Notes: generated by a model not told the origin, from the letters alone. A stretch of 64,000 bases of DNA from Streptomyces xanthochromogenes (GCF_014650455.1 NZ_BMUZ01000003.1:558001-622000), one strand, 5' to 3'. Shown: positions 7,577 through 16,739, numbered from the stretch's first letter. Made by a program: numbers and translations.

Positions 7577-9364
7577 GTGACTGTTGTCGACGCCGTCGAT
7601 TCCGTGACCGAATATCTGGACCGCAGCGACTGGCGAGTGAACGCCAATGCCAATCAGGGCTATTCGCTCGGCGGCCTGATCCTCAACGCCGCGGGGAAGG
7701 TCATCGCCAACTACTGGCTGGATCAGGTGTATCCGGAGGCCGTCGGGCGCGCCCATCGCGAAGGCGACATCCACATCCACGACCTCGACATGCTCGCGGG
7801 CTACTGCGCGGGCTGGTCGCTGCGCACCCTGCTCACCGAGGGGTTCAACGGGGTACCCGGCCAGATCGACTCGGGGCCGCCGCGGCACTTCTCCTCCGCC
7901 GCGGGCCAGATCGTGAACTTCCTCGGCACCCTGCAGAACGAGTGGGCCGGTGCCCAGGCCTTCAGCTCCTTCGACACGTACATGGCGCCGTTCGTCCGCA
8001 CGGGGACGATGGCGTACGACGAGGTCAGGCAGTGTGTCCAGGAGATGGTGCACAACCTCAACGTGCCCTCCCGCTGGGGCACCCAGACCCCGTTCACCAA
8101 CCTCACCTTCGACTGGACCTGCCCGGCCGATCTGCGGGATCAGGTGCCCGTGATCGGCGGCGTGGAGATGGACTTCCGCTACGGGGACCTCCAGGCCGAA
8201 ATGGACCTGATCAACCGCGCGTACATCGAGGTGATGGCCGAAGGCGACGCCACCGGGCGGGTGTTCACCTTTCCCATCCCCACCTACAACATCACCCGGG
8301 ACTTTCCCTGGGAGAGCGAGAACGCCGAGCGGCTGTTCGCGATGACGGCGAAGTACGGGCTTCCGTACTTCCAGAACTTCATCAACTCCGACCTCCAGCC
8401 GAACCAGATCCGTTCCATGTGCTGCCGGCTCCAACTGGACCTGACCGAGCTGCTCAAGCGCGGCAACGGGCTGTTCGGCAGCGCGGAACAAACTGGTTCC
8501 CTCGGCGTCGTCACCCTCAACTGCGCCCGGCTCGGCCACGTCCACGCCGGAGACGAGAGCGGCCTGTTCGCCGCGCTCGACCGGCTCCTCGACCTCGCCC
8601 GCACCAGCCTGGAGATCAAACGGGCCACCGTCCAGGACCTGATCGACGGCGGGCTCTACCCGTACACCAAGCGCTACCTCGGAACGTTGCGCAACCACTT
8701 CTCCACCATCGGCGTGAACGGGATCAACGAGATGATCCGCAACTTCACTCGCGACGCCCATGACATCACCACCGCCGAGGGACACGGCCTGGCCGTGCGG
8801 CTGCTCGACCACGTGCGGGCCAGGATGGTCGAGTTCCAGGAGCGGACCGGTCACCTCTACAACCTGGAGGCGACGCCGGCCGAGGGCACGACATACCGGT
8901 TCGCGAAGGAGGACCGCAGGCGCTTCCCTGGCATCCTGCAGGCCGGCTCGGACGAGCATCCCTACTACACCAACTCCTCGCAGTTGCCGGTCGGTTGGAC
9001 CGACGACCCCTTCGCGGCGCTGGAGATGCAGGACGAGTTGCAGGGCAAGTACACGGGCGGCACGGTCCTGCACCTCTACATGGCGGAGCGGATCTCCACC
9101 GGGGAGGCGTGCCGCAATCTCGTACGCCGTTCCCTCGAACGGTTCTCGCTGCCGTATCTGACGGTGACACCGACGTTCTCGATCTGCGGCACGCACGGAT
9201 ACCTGGCGGGCGAACACCTCAACTGCCCGCATTGTGCAGTCAGTTGTGAAGTGTGGACGCGCGTCATGGGCTATCACCGGCCGGTCACCTCCTTCAACAT
9301 CGGCAAGAAGGGCGAGCACGCCGAGCGCGTCCCCTTCCGCGAAGGCGCGGGGACGGTGGCGTGA
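7577..9364 (+). CDS. nrdD: Anaerobic (class III) ribonucleoside-triphosphate reductase, large subunit
   Basis: Glycyl-radical enzyme that reduces NTPs to dNTPs without oxygen or cobalamin. The 595-aa protein has the N-terminal NrdD signatures NANANQGYSLGG, GDIHIHDLDML and QEMVHNLNVPSRWG. The active-site region is MCCRLQLDL with the downstream VVTLNCAR strand. The C-terminus carries a four-Cys zinc site (ICGTHGYLAGEHLNCPHC, plus SCEVW) and the radical loop RVMGYHRPV, whose Gly should hold the radical. The paired cysteines in MCCR suggest a thiol-type reductant rather than formate, which is inference. GTG at 7577 is chosen for GGGAGGG just upstream; a start further upstream would lie within the riboswitch. 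It overlaps nrdG by 4 bp (GTGA). Control is by NrdR boxes plus a B12 riboswitch. Confidence 0.93.
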   Translation: MTVVDAVDSVTEYLDRSDWRVNANANQGYSLGGLILNAAGKVIANYWLDQVYPEAVGRAHREGDIHIHDLDMLAGYCAGWSLRTLLTEGFNGVPGQIDSGPPRHFSSAAGQIVNFLGTLQNEWAGAQAFSSFDTYMAPFVRTGTMAYDEVRQCVQEMVHNLNVPSRWGTQTPFTNLTFDWTCPADLRDQVPVIGGVEMDFRYGDLQAEMDLINRAYIEVMAEGDATGRVFTFPIPTYNITRDFPWESENAERLFAMTAKYGLPYFQNFINSDLQPNQIRSMCCRLQLDLTELLKRGNGLFGSAEQTGSLGVVTLNCARLGHVHAGDESGLFAALDRLLDLARTSLEIKRATVQDLIDGGLYPYTKRYLGTLRNHFSTIGVNGINEMIRNFTRDAHDITTAEGHGLAVRLLDHVRARMVEFQERTGHLYNLEATPAEGTTYRFAKEDRRRFPGILQAGSDEHPYYTNSSQLPVGWTDDPFAALEMQDELQGKYTGGTVLHLYMAERISTGEACRNLVRRSLERFSLPYLTVTPTFSICGTHGYLAGEHLNCPHCAVSCEVWTRVMGYHRPVTSFNIGKKGEHAERVPFREGAGTVA

Positions 9365-9972
9365 TACGGATCGGCGGCTGGTCGCGGCTCTCCAGCTGCG
9401 ACTGGCCGGGCCGCCTGGTCACCACCGTGTTCTGCCAGGGGTGCCCATGGCGGTGCGGCTACTGCCACAACCCCGCACTGCTCCCGCCCCGTTCCGCTCC
9501 CGTGGTGTCCTGGCGGACAGTGACGTCCCATCTCGCCCGCCGCCGTGGCCTCTTGGACGGCATCGTGTTCTCGGGCGGCGAACCGCTGCTCCAGCCGAGC
9601 CTGGCGGACGCGCTGCGCGAGGCCCGCGCGCTCGGCTTCGCCACCGGCCTGCACACCGGCGGCGCCTACCCGCGCCGCTTCGCACAGCTCCTTTCGGCGG
9701 GGCTGCTCGACTGGGTCGGCTTCGACGTGAAGGCCGCCCCGGCGGCGTACGAGAAGGTGACGGGCGTCCCCAACAGCGCGGCCCCGGCAACCCGCAGCCT
9801 GCGGCTGCTCCTCGACGCCGGCCTGCCGCACCAGATCCGCACCACGATCGATCCGGACCTGCTCGACCGGGCGGACGTCGCGGAGCTGGAGCGGTGGGTG
9901 GCGGCGCAGGGTGTGCGAGGCCATGTGACGACGCCGGCGAGGTTCATGTCACCGGTGGCAGGGGGACGTTGA
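9361..9972 (+). CDS. nrdG: Class III RNR activating enzyme (radical SAM)
   Basis: Radical-SAM activase that cleaves S-adenosylmethionine with a [4Fe-4S] cluster to place the glycyl radical on NrdD. The cluster motif CxxxCxxC is CPWRCGYC at about residues 24-31. It is followed by the GGE motif of the SAM-binding strand (FSGGEPLLQP) and by WVGFDVKAAP, typical of NrdG/PflA-like activases. The protein is 203 aa. The GTG start at 9361 overlaps the nrdD stop as GTGA, so the two genes are translationally coupled and form one operon. A perfect terminator follows at 9976. The start is fixed by the coupling and by the N-terminus IRIGGWSRLSSCDWPG, which matches the family's usual beginning. Confidence 0.93.
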   Translation: MIRIGGWSRLSSCDWPGRLVTTVFCQGCPWRCGYCHNPALLPPRSAPVVSWRTVTSHLARRRGLLDGIVFSGGEPLLQPSLADALREARALGFATGLHTGGAYPRRFAQLLSAGLLDWVGFDVKAAPAAYEKVTGVPNSAAPATRSLRLLLDAGLPHQIRTTIDPDLLDRADVAELERWVAAQGVRGHVTTPARFMSPVAGGR

Positions 9973-9975
9973 TCG

Positions 9976-10010
9976 GTCGGCTGCGCCACTCGGACGGTGG
10001 CGCAGCCGAC
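9976..10010. terminator. Bidirectional terminator between nrdG and ramB
   Basis: Perfect 14-bp stem (9976-9989 with 9997-10010) with a 7-base loop, between two convergent genes and so able to serve both. Confidence 0.85.
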
Positions 10011-10031
10011 TTCCAGAAGAGCGTGGTGCCT

Positions 10032-11450
10032 TCAACGGCCGGCCGATGAGGAGTCCGCCACCGGGTAGGGGACGAACGTGCTGCTGTTCTCGTCAATCGC
10101 GAGGCGCCGGTCCAGTGGTGGAACGGCACGCTGAGGGCAGTCGGTGCGCTCGCACAGCCGGCATCCCATGCCGATGGGGACGGCTGCGGAGGTATTGTCC
10201 AGGTCGAGGCCGTCGGAGTACACCAGCCGTGAGGCGTGCCGGAGTTCGCAGCCGAGGCCGATGGCGAAGGTCTTGCCCGGCTCGCCCCAGCCGCCCCGGT
10301 GCCGGGAGACCGCCCGGGCGGTCCACAGGTAGCGCTGGCCGTCCGGCATCGCGGCGACCTGGACGTGGATGCGGCCGGGCGCCGCGAACGCCTCGTACAC
10401 GTTCCACAGCGGGCAGGTGCCGCCGGCCCGCGAGAAGTGGAAGGCCGTGGCGGACTGGCGTTTGGACATGTTGCCGGCCCGGTCGACCCGTACGAAGGAG
10501 AAGGGAACCCCGCGCAGCCGGGGGCGCTGCAAGGTGCTCAGACGGTGGCAGATCGTCTCGTACCCGAGCCCGAAGTGGTCGGTGAGCCGCTCGATGTCGT
10601 AGCGGGACTCCTCGGCGGCCGCGTGGAAACGGCGGTAGGGCAGGATCAGCGCGGCGGCGAAGTAGTTGGCGATGCCGATCCGGGCGAGCGGCCATGCGGC
10701 GGAGGCCTCGTCGAAGTCCTCCGACGCCAGCGCGGACATCCCCTCCGCGTGCTCCAGCAGGGCGAGTTGGGTCGCCATCCGGAACGCCTGCTGGCCCGGG
10801 CGCAACCGGCCGGAGAGGTGCAGGACGCGCGCGACGGGGTCGTAGTGGTGCAGGAGCCGCTCGGAGTCCGTCGCCGTCCGTACCCCGTGCCGTTCACCGA
10901 GGCGTGCGGAAAGAGCGCGCAGGACCTCCCCGGGCCGTATGCCGGTCTCGGCGGCCAGGTCCTCCGCGGCGAGGTCGATGTCGTGGAGGTAGTTCTGCCG
11001 CCGGTAGAAGAACTCACGGATCTCCTCGTGCGGCGAGCGCGGCTGTGCCACGGCGCCGAGCCCCCTGCCCTCCGCCACTTCGGCGAGCTGCTCGGTCAAG
11101 TGCTGGTTGCGGCGGCCCAGTTCGATGAGGACCGAGGCCACCGCGGGCATGCGCGCGGCGAGGTCCGCGAGGTCGGAGGCGGACACGCGGCCCACGGAGA
11201 CCTCTCCGGTGAGGGCGTCCCGCAGATCGGCGACCAGGCGGCTGGTATCGCGCTCCGAGAAGAAACCCGGGTCGACGCCGAATGCCTCGGTCAGGCGTAG
11301 CAGTACGGGCACGGTCAGCGGGCGCGAGTCGTGCTCCATCTGGTTCAGATAACTCGGCGAGATGCCGAGCGTTCGGGCCAGGTCGGCCTGGCTCATCCGC
11401 CGTTCCTCCCGCAGCCGGCGCAGCCGCGCCCCCGCGTACGTCTTGCTCAC
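10032..11450 (-). CDS. ramB: RamB/ScfR-type regulator of acetate and short-chain acyl metabolism (472 aa)
   Basis: An N-terminal XRE-type helix-turn-helix (LRRLREERRMSQADLARTLG, then ISPSYLNQMEHDSRPL, residues ~8-45) is followed by the long DUF2083/ImmA-IrrE-like region of the RamB/ScfR family (TGIRPGEVLRALSARL, FHAAAEESRYDIERLTDHFG). The C-terminus has the family's cysteine cluster GCRLCERTDCPQR. Size matches C. glutamicum RamB, which represses aceA and aceB in the absence of acetate. Here it is divergently placed from aceA-aceB, with TTGGCA repeats between them. The GTG at 11450 is chosen for the GGGAG 7-8 nt upstream. The symbol is by family and context; 'short-chain fatty acyl transcriptional regulator' is the other name in use. 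Possible operators are described separately. Confidence 0.88.
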   Translation of the reverse strand: MSKTYAGARLRRLREERRMSQADLARTLGISPSYLNQMEHDSRPLTVPVLLRLTEAFGVDPGFFSERDTSRLVADLRDALTGEVSVGRVSASDLADLAARMPAVASVLIELGRRNQHLTEQLAEVAEGRGLGAVAQPRSPHEEIREFFYRRQNYLHDIDLAAEDLAAETGIRPGEVLRALSARLGERHGVRTATDSERLLHHYDPVARVLHLSGRLRPGQQAFRMATQLALLEHAEGMSALASEDFDEASAAWPLARIGIANYFAAALILPYRRFHAAAEESRYDIERLTDHFGLGYETICHRLSTLQRPRLRGVPFSFVRVDRAGNMSKRQSATAFHFSRAGGTCPLWNVYEAFAAPGRIHVQVAAMPDGQRYLWTARAVSRHRGGWGEPGKTFAIGLGCELRHASRLVYSDGLDLDNTSAAVPIGMGCRLCERTDCPQRAVPPLDRRLAIDENSSTFVPYPVADSSSAGR

Positions 11451-11521
11451 CCGTGGCTCCCGTGTGGTCACGATCGTCGGCACTGCCCGCGATCGTAGCC
11501 GCCCGGGTTCCGCTCGGAGCC

Positions 11522-11598
11522 TTGGCAACCTTGGCAAAGTGCGGGGGAAAGATGCGCAGAACTTGGCATCGTTCCCAGCTTGTTGGCACTCGGTGCCA
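11522..11598. promoter_or_regulatory. Putative RamB operator array between ramB and aceA
   Basis: TTGGCA occurs four times in the same orientation, starting at 11522, 11531, 11563 and 11583. The last copy is part of a perfect inverted repeat TGGCACTCGGTGCCA (11584-11598). These resemble the TTTGCAAA-type sites of RamB in Corynebacterium. The region lies 70-150 bp upstream of ramB and 250-330 bp upstream of aceA. Confidence 0.5.
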
Positions 11599-11852
11599 GT
11601 GTCAGAGTCGTAACGCGGCCCGTCGGACTCCGTCGGGTGGAGCGGAAGTCCGGGCGCCGATGAATGCCCTGACGTCGGAGATCCCGACTCCGCCCCCCGG
11701 CTCTGCACCATTGCTCGGATTGCCGATCAGGAGAGCGACGGGCCGCGACCCCACATCGTCACGGCACCCCGTGCCGAACCTTCGCACAGTTCACGCAGCA
11801 CAGTTCACGAAGCAGTCACGCAGCGCGGTTCACGACTCATCGGGAGACGGTC
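11599..11852. other. aceA leader/promoter region
   Basis: The remaining part of the 402-bp ramB-aceA gap. It holds the direct repeats CAGTTCACG/CAGTTCACG near 11780-11810 and AGCAGTCACGCAGCGCGG, ending in CGGGAGACGG before the aceA ATG. No coding frame was seen. Confidence 0.4.
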
Positions 11853-13142
11853 ATGGCACAGGCAGACACGACGACAGCGGCGGCCGCGGAACTGGCCCAG
11901 CGGTGGGCGAGCGACCCCCGGTGGAAGGGGATCGAGCGCACCTACAGCGCCGAGGACGTGGTGCGGCTCTCCGGCAGCGTCCGTGAGGAGGCCACCCTCG
12001 CCCGGCGCGGCGCCGAGCGGCTGTGGCGCCAGCTCCACGAGCAGGACTACATCCACGCCCTCGGCGCGCTCACCGGCGGGCAGGCCGTCCAGCAGGTGAA
12101 GGCCGGTCTCCAGGCTATCTACCTGTCCGGCTGGCAGGTGGCCGCAGACGCCAACCAGGCCGGACACACCTACCCCGACCAGAGCCTCTACCCGGCCAAC
12201 TCCGTTCCCCAGGTGGTGCGCCGGATCAACAACGCGCTGCTGCGCGCCGACCAGATCGCCACCGCCGAGGGCGGCACGGACACCACCGACTGGCTGGCTC
12301 CGATCGTCGCCGACGCCGAGGCCGGGTTCGGCGGCCCGCTCAACGCCTTCGAGCTGACCAAGGCGATGATCACGGCCGGCGCCGCCGGCATCCACTACGA
12401 GGACCAGCTCGCCTCGGAGAAGAAGTGCGGCCACCTCGGCGGCAAGGTGCTCGTCCCCACCTCCCAGCACATCCGGACCCTGAACGCGGCGCGCCTCGCC
12501 GCCGACATCGCCGACGTTCCCACGCTGATCGTCGCCCGCACCGACGCGTTGGCCGCCAACCTGCTCACCAGCGACGTGGACGAGCGCGACGCGCGGTTCG
12601 TGACCGGCGAGCGCACCGCGGAGGGCTTCTACCGGGTGCGCAACGGCATGGCTCCCGTCATCGCCCGCGGCCTCGCCTACGCCCCCTACGCCGACCTCAT
12701 CTGGGTCGAGACGGGCACCCCGGACCTGGCGCAGGCCCGTGAGTTCGCCGAGGCCGTTCACGCCGAGCACCCGGACCAGATGCTGGCCTACAACTGCTCG
12801 CCGTCCTTCAACTGGAAGGCGTCCCTGGACGACGACCAGATCGCCAAGTTCCAGCGCGAACTGGCCTCCATGGGCTACCGCTTCCAGTTCATCACCCTGG
12901 CCGGCTTCCACTCCCTCAACCACGGCATGTTCGACCTGGCCCGCGGCTACGCCGAGCACGGCATGACCGCCTACGTCGACCTGCAGGAGCGGGAGTTCGC
13001 CGCCCAGGAGCACGGCTTCACCGCCGTGAAGCACCAGCGCGAGGTCGGCACCGGCTACTTCGACCAGGTGTCCACGGCCATCAACCCGGCCTCCTCCACC
13101 ACGGCCCTGACGGGGTCCACCGAGGAGGAGCAGTTCCACTAG
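11853..13142 (+). CDS. aceA: Isocitrate lyase
   Basis: Cleaves isocitrate to glyoxylate and succinate, the first step of the glyoxylate shunt used on acetate, fatty acids and other C2 sources. The catalytic signature K-K-C-G-H-L-G-G-K is present ([18 protein letters not shown], about residues 189-206). [12 protein letters not shown] (metal-binding DxE region) precedes it, and IHYEDQ and [12 protein letters not shown] follow, as in all AceA proteins. At 429 aa it is the short bacterial form. ATG at 11853 has GGGAGACGG upstream. It is divergent from ramB and followed after 114 bp by aceB. Expression is probably controlled by the RamB-type regulator through the TTGGCA repeats. Confidence 0.97.
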   Translation: MAQADTTTAAAAELAQRWASDPRWKGIERTYSAEDVVRLSGSVREEATLARRGAERLWRQLHEQDYIHALGALTGGQAVQQVKAGLQAIYLSGWQVAADANQAGHTYPDQSLYPANSVPQVVRRINNALLRADQIATAEGGTDTTDWLAPIVADAEAGFGGPLNAFELTKAMITAGAAGIHYEDQLASEKKCGHLGGKVLVPTSQHIRTLNAARLAADIADVPTLIVARTDALAANLLTSDVDERDARFVTGERTAEGFYRVRNGMAPVIARGLAYAPYADLIWVETGTPDLAQAREFAEAVHAEHPDQMLAYNCSPSFNWKASLDDDQIAKFQRELASMGYRFQFITLAGFHSLNHGMFDLARGYAEHGMTAYVDLQEREFAAQEHGFTAVKHQREVGTGYFDQVSTAINPASSTTALTGSTEEEQFH

Positions 13143-13256
13143 GACCGGCGCGCCCCGCTCCTCCTGCCCCGCACCCCGCCATCCCCGTGTCCCGGCGGGG
13201 GCCGCACGACCGACCGTCTCCGTCCGGCCCCCGCCCCTCCCGCTGAGGAGACCCGC

Positions 13257-14849
13257 ATGACCATCTCCGCCCCGACCGTCCGTGCCCGGGTCCTCGGCGC
13301 TCCGGGACACCGCCACGACGAGATCCTCACCCCCGAGGCCCTTGAGTTCCTCGGCCTCCTCGTCGACGAGTTCGGCGACCGCCGCCTGCACATCCTGCGG
13401 GAGCGCAAGCGAGTGGCGTCCCGGCTCGCCTCCGGCTCACCGTTCGGCTTCTCCGTCGCCACGGCCGCCATCCGCGCGGACGGGTCCTGGAAGGTGGCGC
13501 CGCCCGCGCCCGGCCTGACCGACCGCCGGGTGGAGATCACCGGCCCGCCGGACCGCGCCACGACGGTCGACGCCCTCAACTCGGGCGCCCAGGTGTGGAC
13601 GGCGGACTTCGAGGACGCCACCTCGCCCACCTGGGACAACATCGTCGACGGCCAGCTCAGCCTGCTCGACGCCATCGAGCGCAGGATCGACTTCACCACG
13701 CCCGCCGGAAAGCGGTACCGGCTGGGCCGGCAGCTCGCCACCATCGCCGTACGCCCGCGGGGCTGGCACCTCACCGAGGAGCACCTGGAATTCGACGGCC
13801 GCCCGGCACCCGCCTCCCTCGTGGACTTCGGGCTCTACTTCTTCCACTGTGCCCAGCGGCAGATCGACGCCGGGCACGGGCCGTACTTCTGTCTGCCGAA
13901 GCTGGAGAGCCGTGACGAGGCCCGCCTGTGGAACGACATCTTCGTCTTCGCCCAGGAGCGCCTGGGCATTCCCCGCGGCACCGTCCGCGCCGGCGTCCTG
14001 ATCGAGACCATCACGGCGGCGGTCGCCATGGAGGAGATCCTCTACGAACTGCGCGAGCACAGCTCGGGGCTCACCGCGGGCCGGTGGGACTACCTCTTCA
14101 GCCTCATCAAGACCTTCGGTCACCGCACCGACTTCCTGCTGCCGGACCGCGCGAAGGTCACCATGACCGCCCCGTTCCTGCGGGCCTGCACCGAACTCCT
14201 GGTGCACACCTGCCACAAGCGGGGTGCCCACGCCATCGGCGGCGCGGCCGCCCAGCTGCCCGGCCAGGACGCCGACGCCCACCGGGCCGCTCTGGCCACG
14301 GTCCGGCTCGACAAGGAACGCGAGGCAGAGGACGGCTTCGACGGCTCCTCGGTCGCCCATCCCGCCCTCGTCACCGTCTGCCGCGAGGCCTTCGACGGCG
14401 TCCTCGGCGCCCGCCCGCACCAGATCGAACGCACCCGCGGCGACGTCGAGGTCACGGCCGCCCAGCTCGTCTCCGTGCGCCGCACCAGCGCCCCGCCCAC
14501 CCCCGAGGGCGTCCGGACCAATGTGGTCGTCGCCCTGCGCTACTTCGCCGCCTGGCTGGACGGCCGGGGAACCGTCGCCCTCGACGGGCTGATGGCGGAC
14601 GCCGCCACCGCCGAGATCGCGCGGGTGCAGATCTGGCAGTGGCTCAGACAACGGGTCGTCGGACGCCCGACGGTCCTGAAGCTCATGGAGGGCGAACTCG
14701 CCCGTCTCGAAGCCGAGTTGCCCCGCGCGGCGATCGACTCACTGCGCGAGCTCTTCGAACGCACGGCTCTGGCAGCGGAGTTGCCGGACTTCTTCACCAC
14801 CGATGCCTACACCCGCCACCTCGTGCACCGCCCGGAGGGACAGTCATGA
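13257..14849 (+). CDS. aceB: Malate synthase A
   Basis: Condenses glyoxylate with acetyl-CoA to give malate, the second step of the glyoxylate shunt. The 530-aa length fits isoform A. Family motifs are visible in order: DFEDATSPTWDNIVDGQ (acidic substrate-binding region, ~residues 115-131), RPRGWHLTEEH, GPYFCLPKLES, VLIETITAAVAMEEILYEL with the catalytic metal-ligand Glu/Asp region, GRWDYLFS, and the C-terminal GAAAQLPG plus KEREAEDGFDGSSVAHP containing the catalytic Asp area. ATG at 13257 is preceded by GAGGAGACC. Its stop overlaps the next start by 4 bp (ATGA), so it is coupled to the 3-hydroxybutyryl-CoA dehydrogenase gene. Confidence 0.97.
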   Translation: MTISAPTVRARVLGAPGHRHDEILTPEALEFLGLLVDEFGDRRLHILRERKRVASRLASGSPFGFSVATAAIRADGSWKVAPPAPGLTDRRVEITGPPDRATTVDALNSGAQVWTADFEDATSPTWDNIVDGQLSLLDAIERRIDFTTPAGKRYRLGRQLATIAVRPRGWHLTEEHLEFDGRPAPASLVDFGLYFFHCAQRQIDAGHGPYFCLPKLESRDEARLWNDIFVFAQERLGIPRGTVRAGVLIETITAAVAMEEILYELREHSSGLTAGRWDYLFSLIKTFGHRTDFLLPDRAKVTMTAPFLRACTELLVHTCHKRGAHAIGGAAAQLPGQDADAHRAALATVRLDKEREAEDGFDGSSVAHPALVTVCREAFDGVLGARPHQIERTRGDVEVTAAQLVSVRRTSAPPTPEGVRTNVVVALRYFAAWLDGRGTVALDGLMADAATAEIARVQIWQWLRQRVVGRPTVLKLMEGELARLEAELPRAAIDSLRELFERTALAAELPDFFTTDAYTRHLVHRPEGQS

Positions 14850-15715
14850 CCACAGCCATCAGCCGGATCGCCGTGGTGGGCGGCGGTCAGATGGGCGCCG
14901 GGATCGCCGAAGTGTGCGCCCGCGCGGGACTGGACACCGTGGTCTGCGAGGCCGACGCGTTCGCCGCCAGGGCCGCACGCGAGCGGATCGCCGTCTCGCT
15001 CGAACGGGCCGTGCAGCGAGGCAAGTTGGGCCGCGGTGCGGCCGAGGACACACTGGCCCGCATGGTCTTCACCGGCAGTCTCGACGACCTGGCCGACCGC
15101 CAGCTCGTCATCGAGGCCGTCGTCGAGAACACCGCGGTCAAGACAGAGGTCTTCGCCCGCCTCGACAAGATCGTCGAAGACCCGGACGCGATCCTCGCCA
15201 CCAACACGTCCTCCATCCCCGTCATGCGCCTGGGCATGGCCACCCGGCGCGCCGACCGCGTCCTGGGGCTGCACTTCTTCAACCCCGTACCGGTGCTGCC
15301 GCTGGTCGAGATCGTGTCCTCGCTGCACACCACGGCGCGGACGACCGATGCCGTGGCGGCCTTCGCCGAGCACACCCTGGGCAAGACGGTCGTACGTTCC
15401 CAGGACCGGGCGGGGTTCGTCGTCAACGCGCTCCTCGTGCCCTACCTCCTGTCGGCGATCCGCATGACGGAGTCCGGCTTCGCCACCCCGGCCGATGTGG
15501 ACGCTGCCATGGAGCTGGGCTGCGCCCACCCGATGGGCCCGCTGAAGCTGGCCGATCTGATCGGCCTGGACACGGTCGCCGCCATCGCGGAATCCCTCTA
15601 CGAAGAGTTCAAGGAACCCCTCTACGCCCCGCCGCCCTTGCTGCAGCGCATGGTGGAGGCAGGGCTGCTCGGCCGCAAGAGCGGCCGCGGGTTCCACCTC
15701 TACGACCGGGGCTGA
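14846..15715 (+). CDS. 3-hydroxybutyryl-CoA dehydrogenase (289 aa)
   Basis: NAD(P)-dependent oxidation of 3-hydroxyacyl-CoA (or reduction of acetoacetyl-CoA). The N-terminal Rossmann motif is IAVVGGGQMGAGIA, followed by LVIEAVVENTAVK, ILATNTSSIPV (catalytic Ser region) and GLHFFNPVPVLPLVEIV with the catalytic His, then FVVNALLVPYL. The C-terminal helical domain ends with the family motif GRKSGRGFHLYD. The start overlaps the aceB stop (ATGA), so it forms an operon with aceB and probably aceA. In actinomycetes it could feed butyrate or polyhydroxybutyrate metabolism, or the ethylmalonyl-CoA route that competes with the glyoxylate shunt. The pairing with aceB suggests short-chain acyl assimilation. 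Substrate preference is inferred from family only. Confidence 0.95.
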   Translation: MTTAISRIAVVGGGQMGAGIAEVCARAGLDTVVCEADAFAARAARERIAVSLERAVQRGKLGRGAAEDTLARMVFTGSLDDLADRQLVIEAVVENTAVKTEVFARLDKIVEDPDAILATNTSSIPVMRLGMATRRADRVLGLHFFNPVPVLPLVEIVSSLHTTARTTDAVAAFAEHTLGKTVVRSQDRAGFVVNALLVPYLLSAIRMTESGFATPADVDAAMELGCAHPMGPLKLADLIGLDTVAAIAESLYEEFKEPLYAPPPLLQRMVEAGLLGRKSGRGFHLYDRG

Positions 15716-15765
15716 GGGGCCCGGGTCGGCCGCCGGACGGAGGGCCGGCGGCCGCTGCGGAGAGG

Positions 15766-15799
15766 GGCGTGGAACGGATTGGGAGATCCGTTCCACGCC
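15766..15799. terminator. Terminator between convergent genes
   Basis: Perfect 14-bp stem (15766-15779 with 15786-15799) around a 6-base loop, 50 bp past the dehydrogenase stop and before the convergent metallo-hydrolase gene. Confidence 0.85.
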
Positions 15800-15869
15800 T
15801 CACTCGTCCACGCCTTGCACCGCCACGCCTCCTCGCCCCCTCGCCCCCTCGCCCGCACCACCGTCACCG

Positions 15870-16739
15870 TCACCAGCGGACGGCGGTGAAGTCGACCGGC
15901 CGGGGTTCGAGCAGCCGGGTGCGTTCCGTCAGCGCGCGCAGCCGGCGGGACATCTCGTCGGCGGGCAGCCGGTGGCGGTCGCCGTGGCCCGGCAACACCC
16001 ACTCGAAGCGGAGCCGCTCGGCCGTCCTCGCCAGTGAAACGGCCTGCTCCTCGATGGAGTACCAGGTGACGCTGTCCGCCACCTCCAGGTCCCCGGTGGC
16101 CCGCGACCAGTAGAAGCTGTCACCGCTGAAGCAGTACCTGTCGTCCGCGAGGTAGAGCACGCTCCCCCGGGTGTGGCCGGGCAGCGGGTGGACGGTCACC
16201 CCCTCGGCGATCTCCACGGGGTCGATCCCCCGGATCACACAGTCGGCGTCCGGGGCCGCATCGAGGTCTCCCTCGTGGATCCACAGGCGGGCGCCGAAAT
16301 GGTCGGCGTAACTCCTGCCGTGTGCGGCATGGTCCCGGTGTGTCAGCAGGACGTCCGTCACCGGCCCCGACGCCGCGTATCGATCGGCGAGTTCGGCGCT
16401 CCAGCGCGGGGTGTCGATCATCATCGCCGTGCCGGTGGGCCGCAGCAGGAGGTAGGAGTTGGCCCCGGCGGTGTGCCGGGAATTGTGCCCGCAGATCCAC
16501 AGACCGTCGTCCAACTCCATCGGAAACGGGTCGCGGCTCTGGTCCGCCCGCCCGGACCTGGGCCGGATCGAACGTGTCGGGCAGGCGAAGACGGCGGCGT
16601 GCAGGCGCCGTGTCTCCTCCGCACCGCTGGGCGGGCGCAGGATCTGCGACTTCCCTCCGGTCTCGCCGATCAGCTCGGGCGCGAACTGGCGGGCGACATC
16701 GCAGTTGGTGCAACGGTCGTCCACGTACCAGTCGTCCAT
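15870..16739 (-). CDS. MBL-fold metallo-hydrolase with N-terminal ferredoxin-like segment (289 aa)
   Basis: Residues ~85-260 are a metallo-beta-lactamase fold: GANSYLLLRPTGTAMMIDTP, the metal motif VLLTHRDHAAHG (HxRDHxxH in place of the usual HxHxDH), PLPGHTRGSVLYL with the next His, SGDSFY with the bridging Asp, and WVLPGHGD with the last His. The first zinc-ligand pair therefore has an Arg in the place of the second His. The N-terminus (WYVDDRCTNCDVARQFAPE ... AVFACPTRSI) looks like half of a ferredoxin [4Fe-4S] segment, with CTNC and a CP pair but not the full set of ligands. The combination suggests a hydrolase or redox-coupled enzyme. Substrate unknown. ATG at 16739 is preceded by AAGGAG; the gene ends toward the convergent terminator. 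Confidence 0.83.
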   Translation of the reverse strand: MDDWYVDDRCTNCDVARQFAPELIGETGGKSQILRPPSGAEETRRLHAAVFACPTRSIRPRSGRADQSRDPFPMELDDGLWICGHNSRHTAGANSYLLLRPTGTAMMIDTPRWSAELADRYAASGPVTDVLLTHRDHAAHGRSYADHFGARLWIHEGDLDAAPDADCVIRGIDPVEIAEGVTVHPLPGHTRGSVLYLADDRYCFSGDSFYWSRATGDLEVADSVTWYSIEEQAVSLARTAERLRFEWVLPGHGDRHRLPADEMSRRLRALTERTRLLEPRPVDFTAVRW

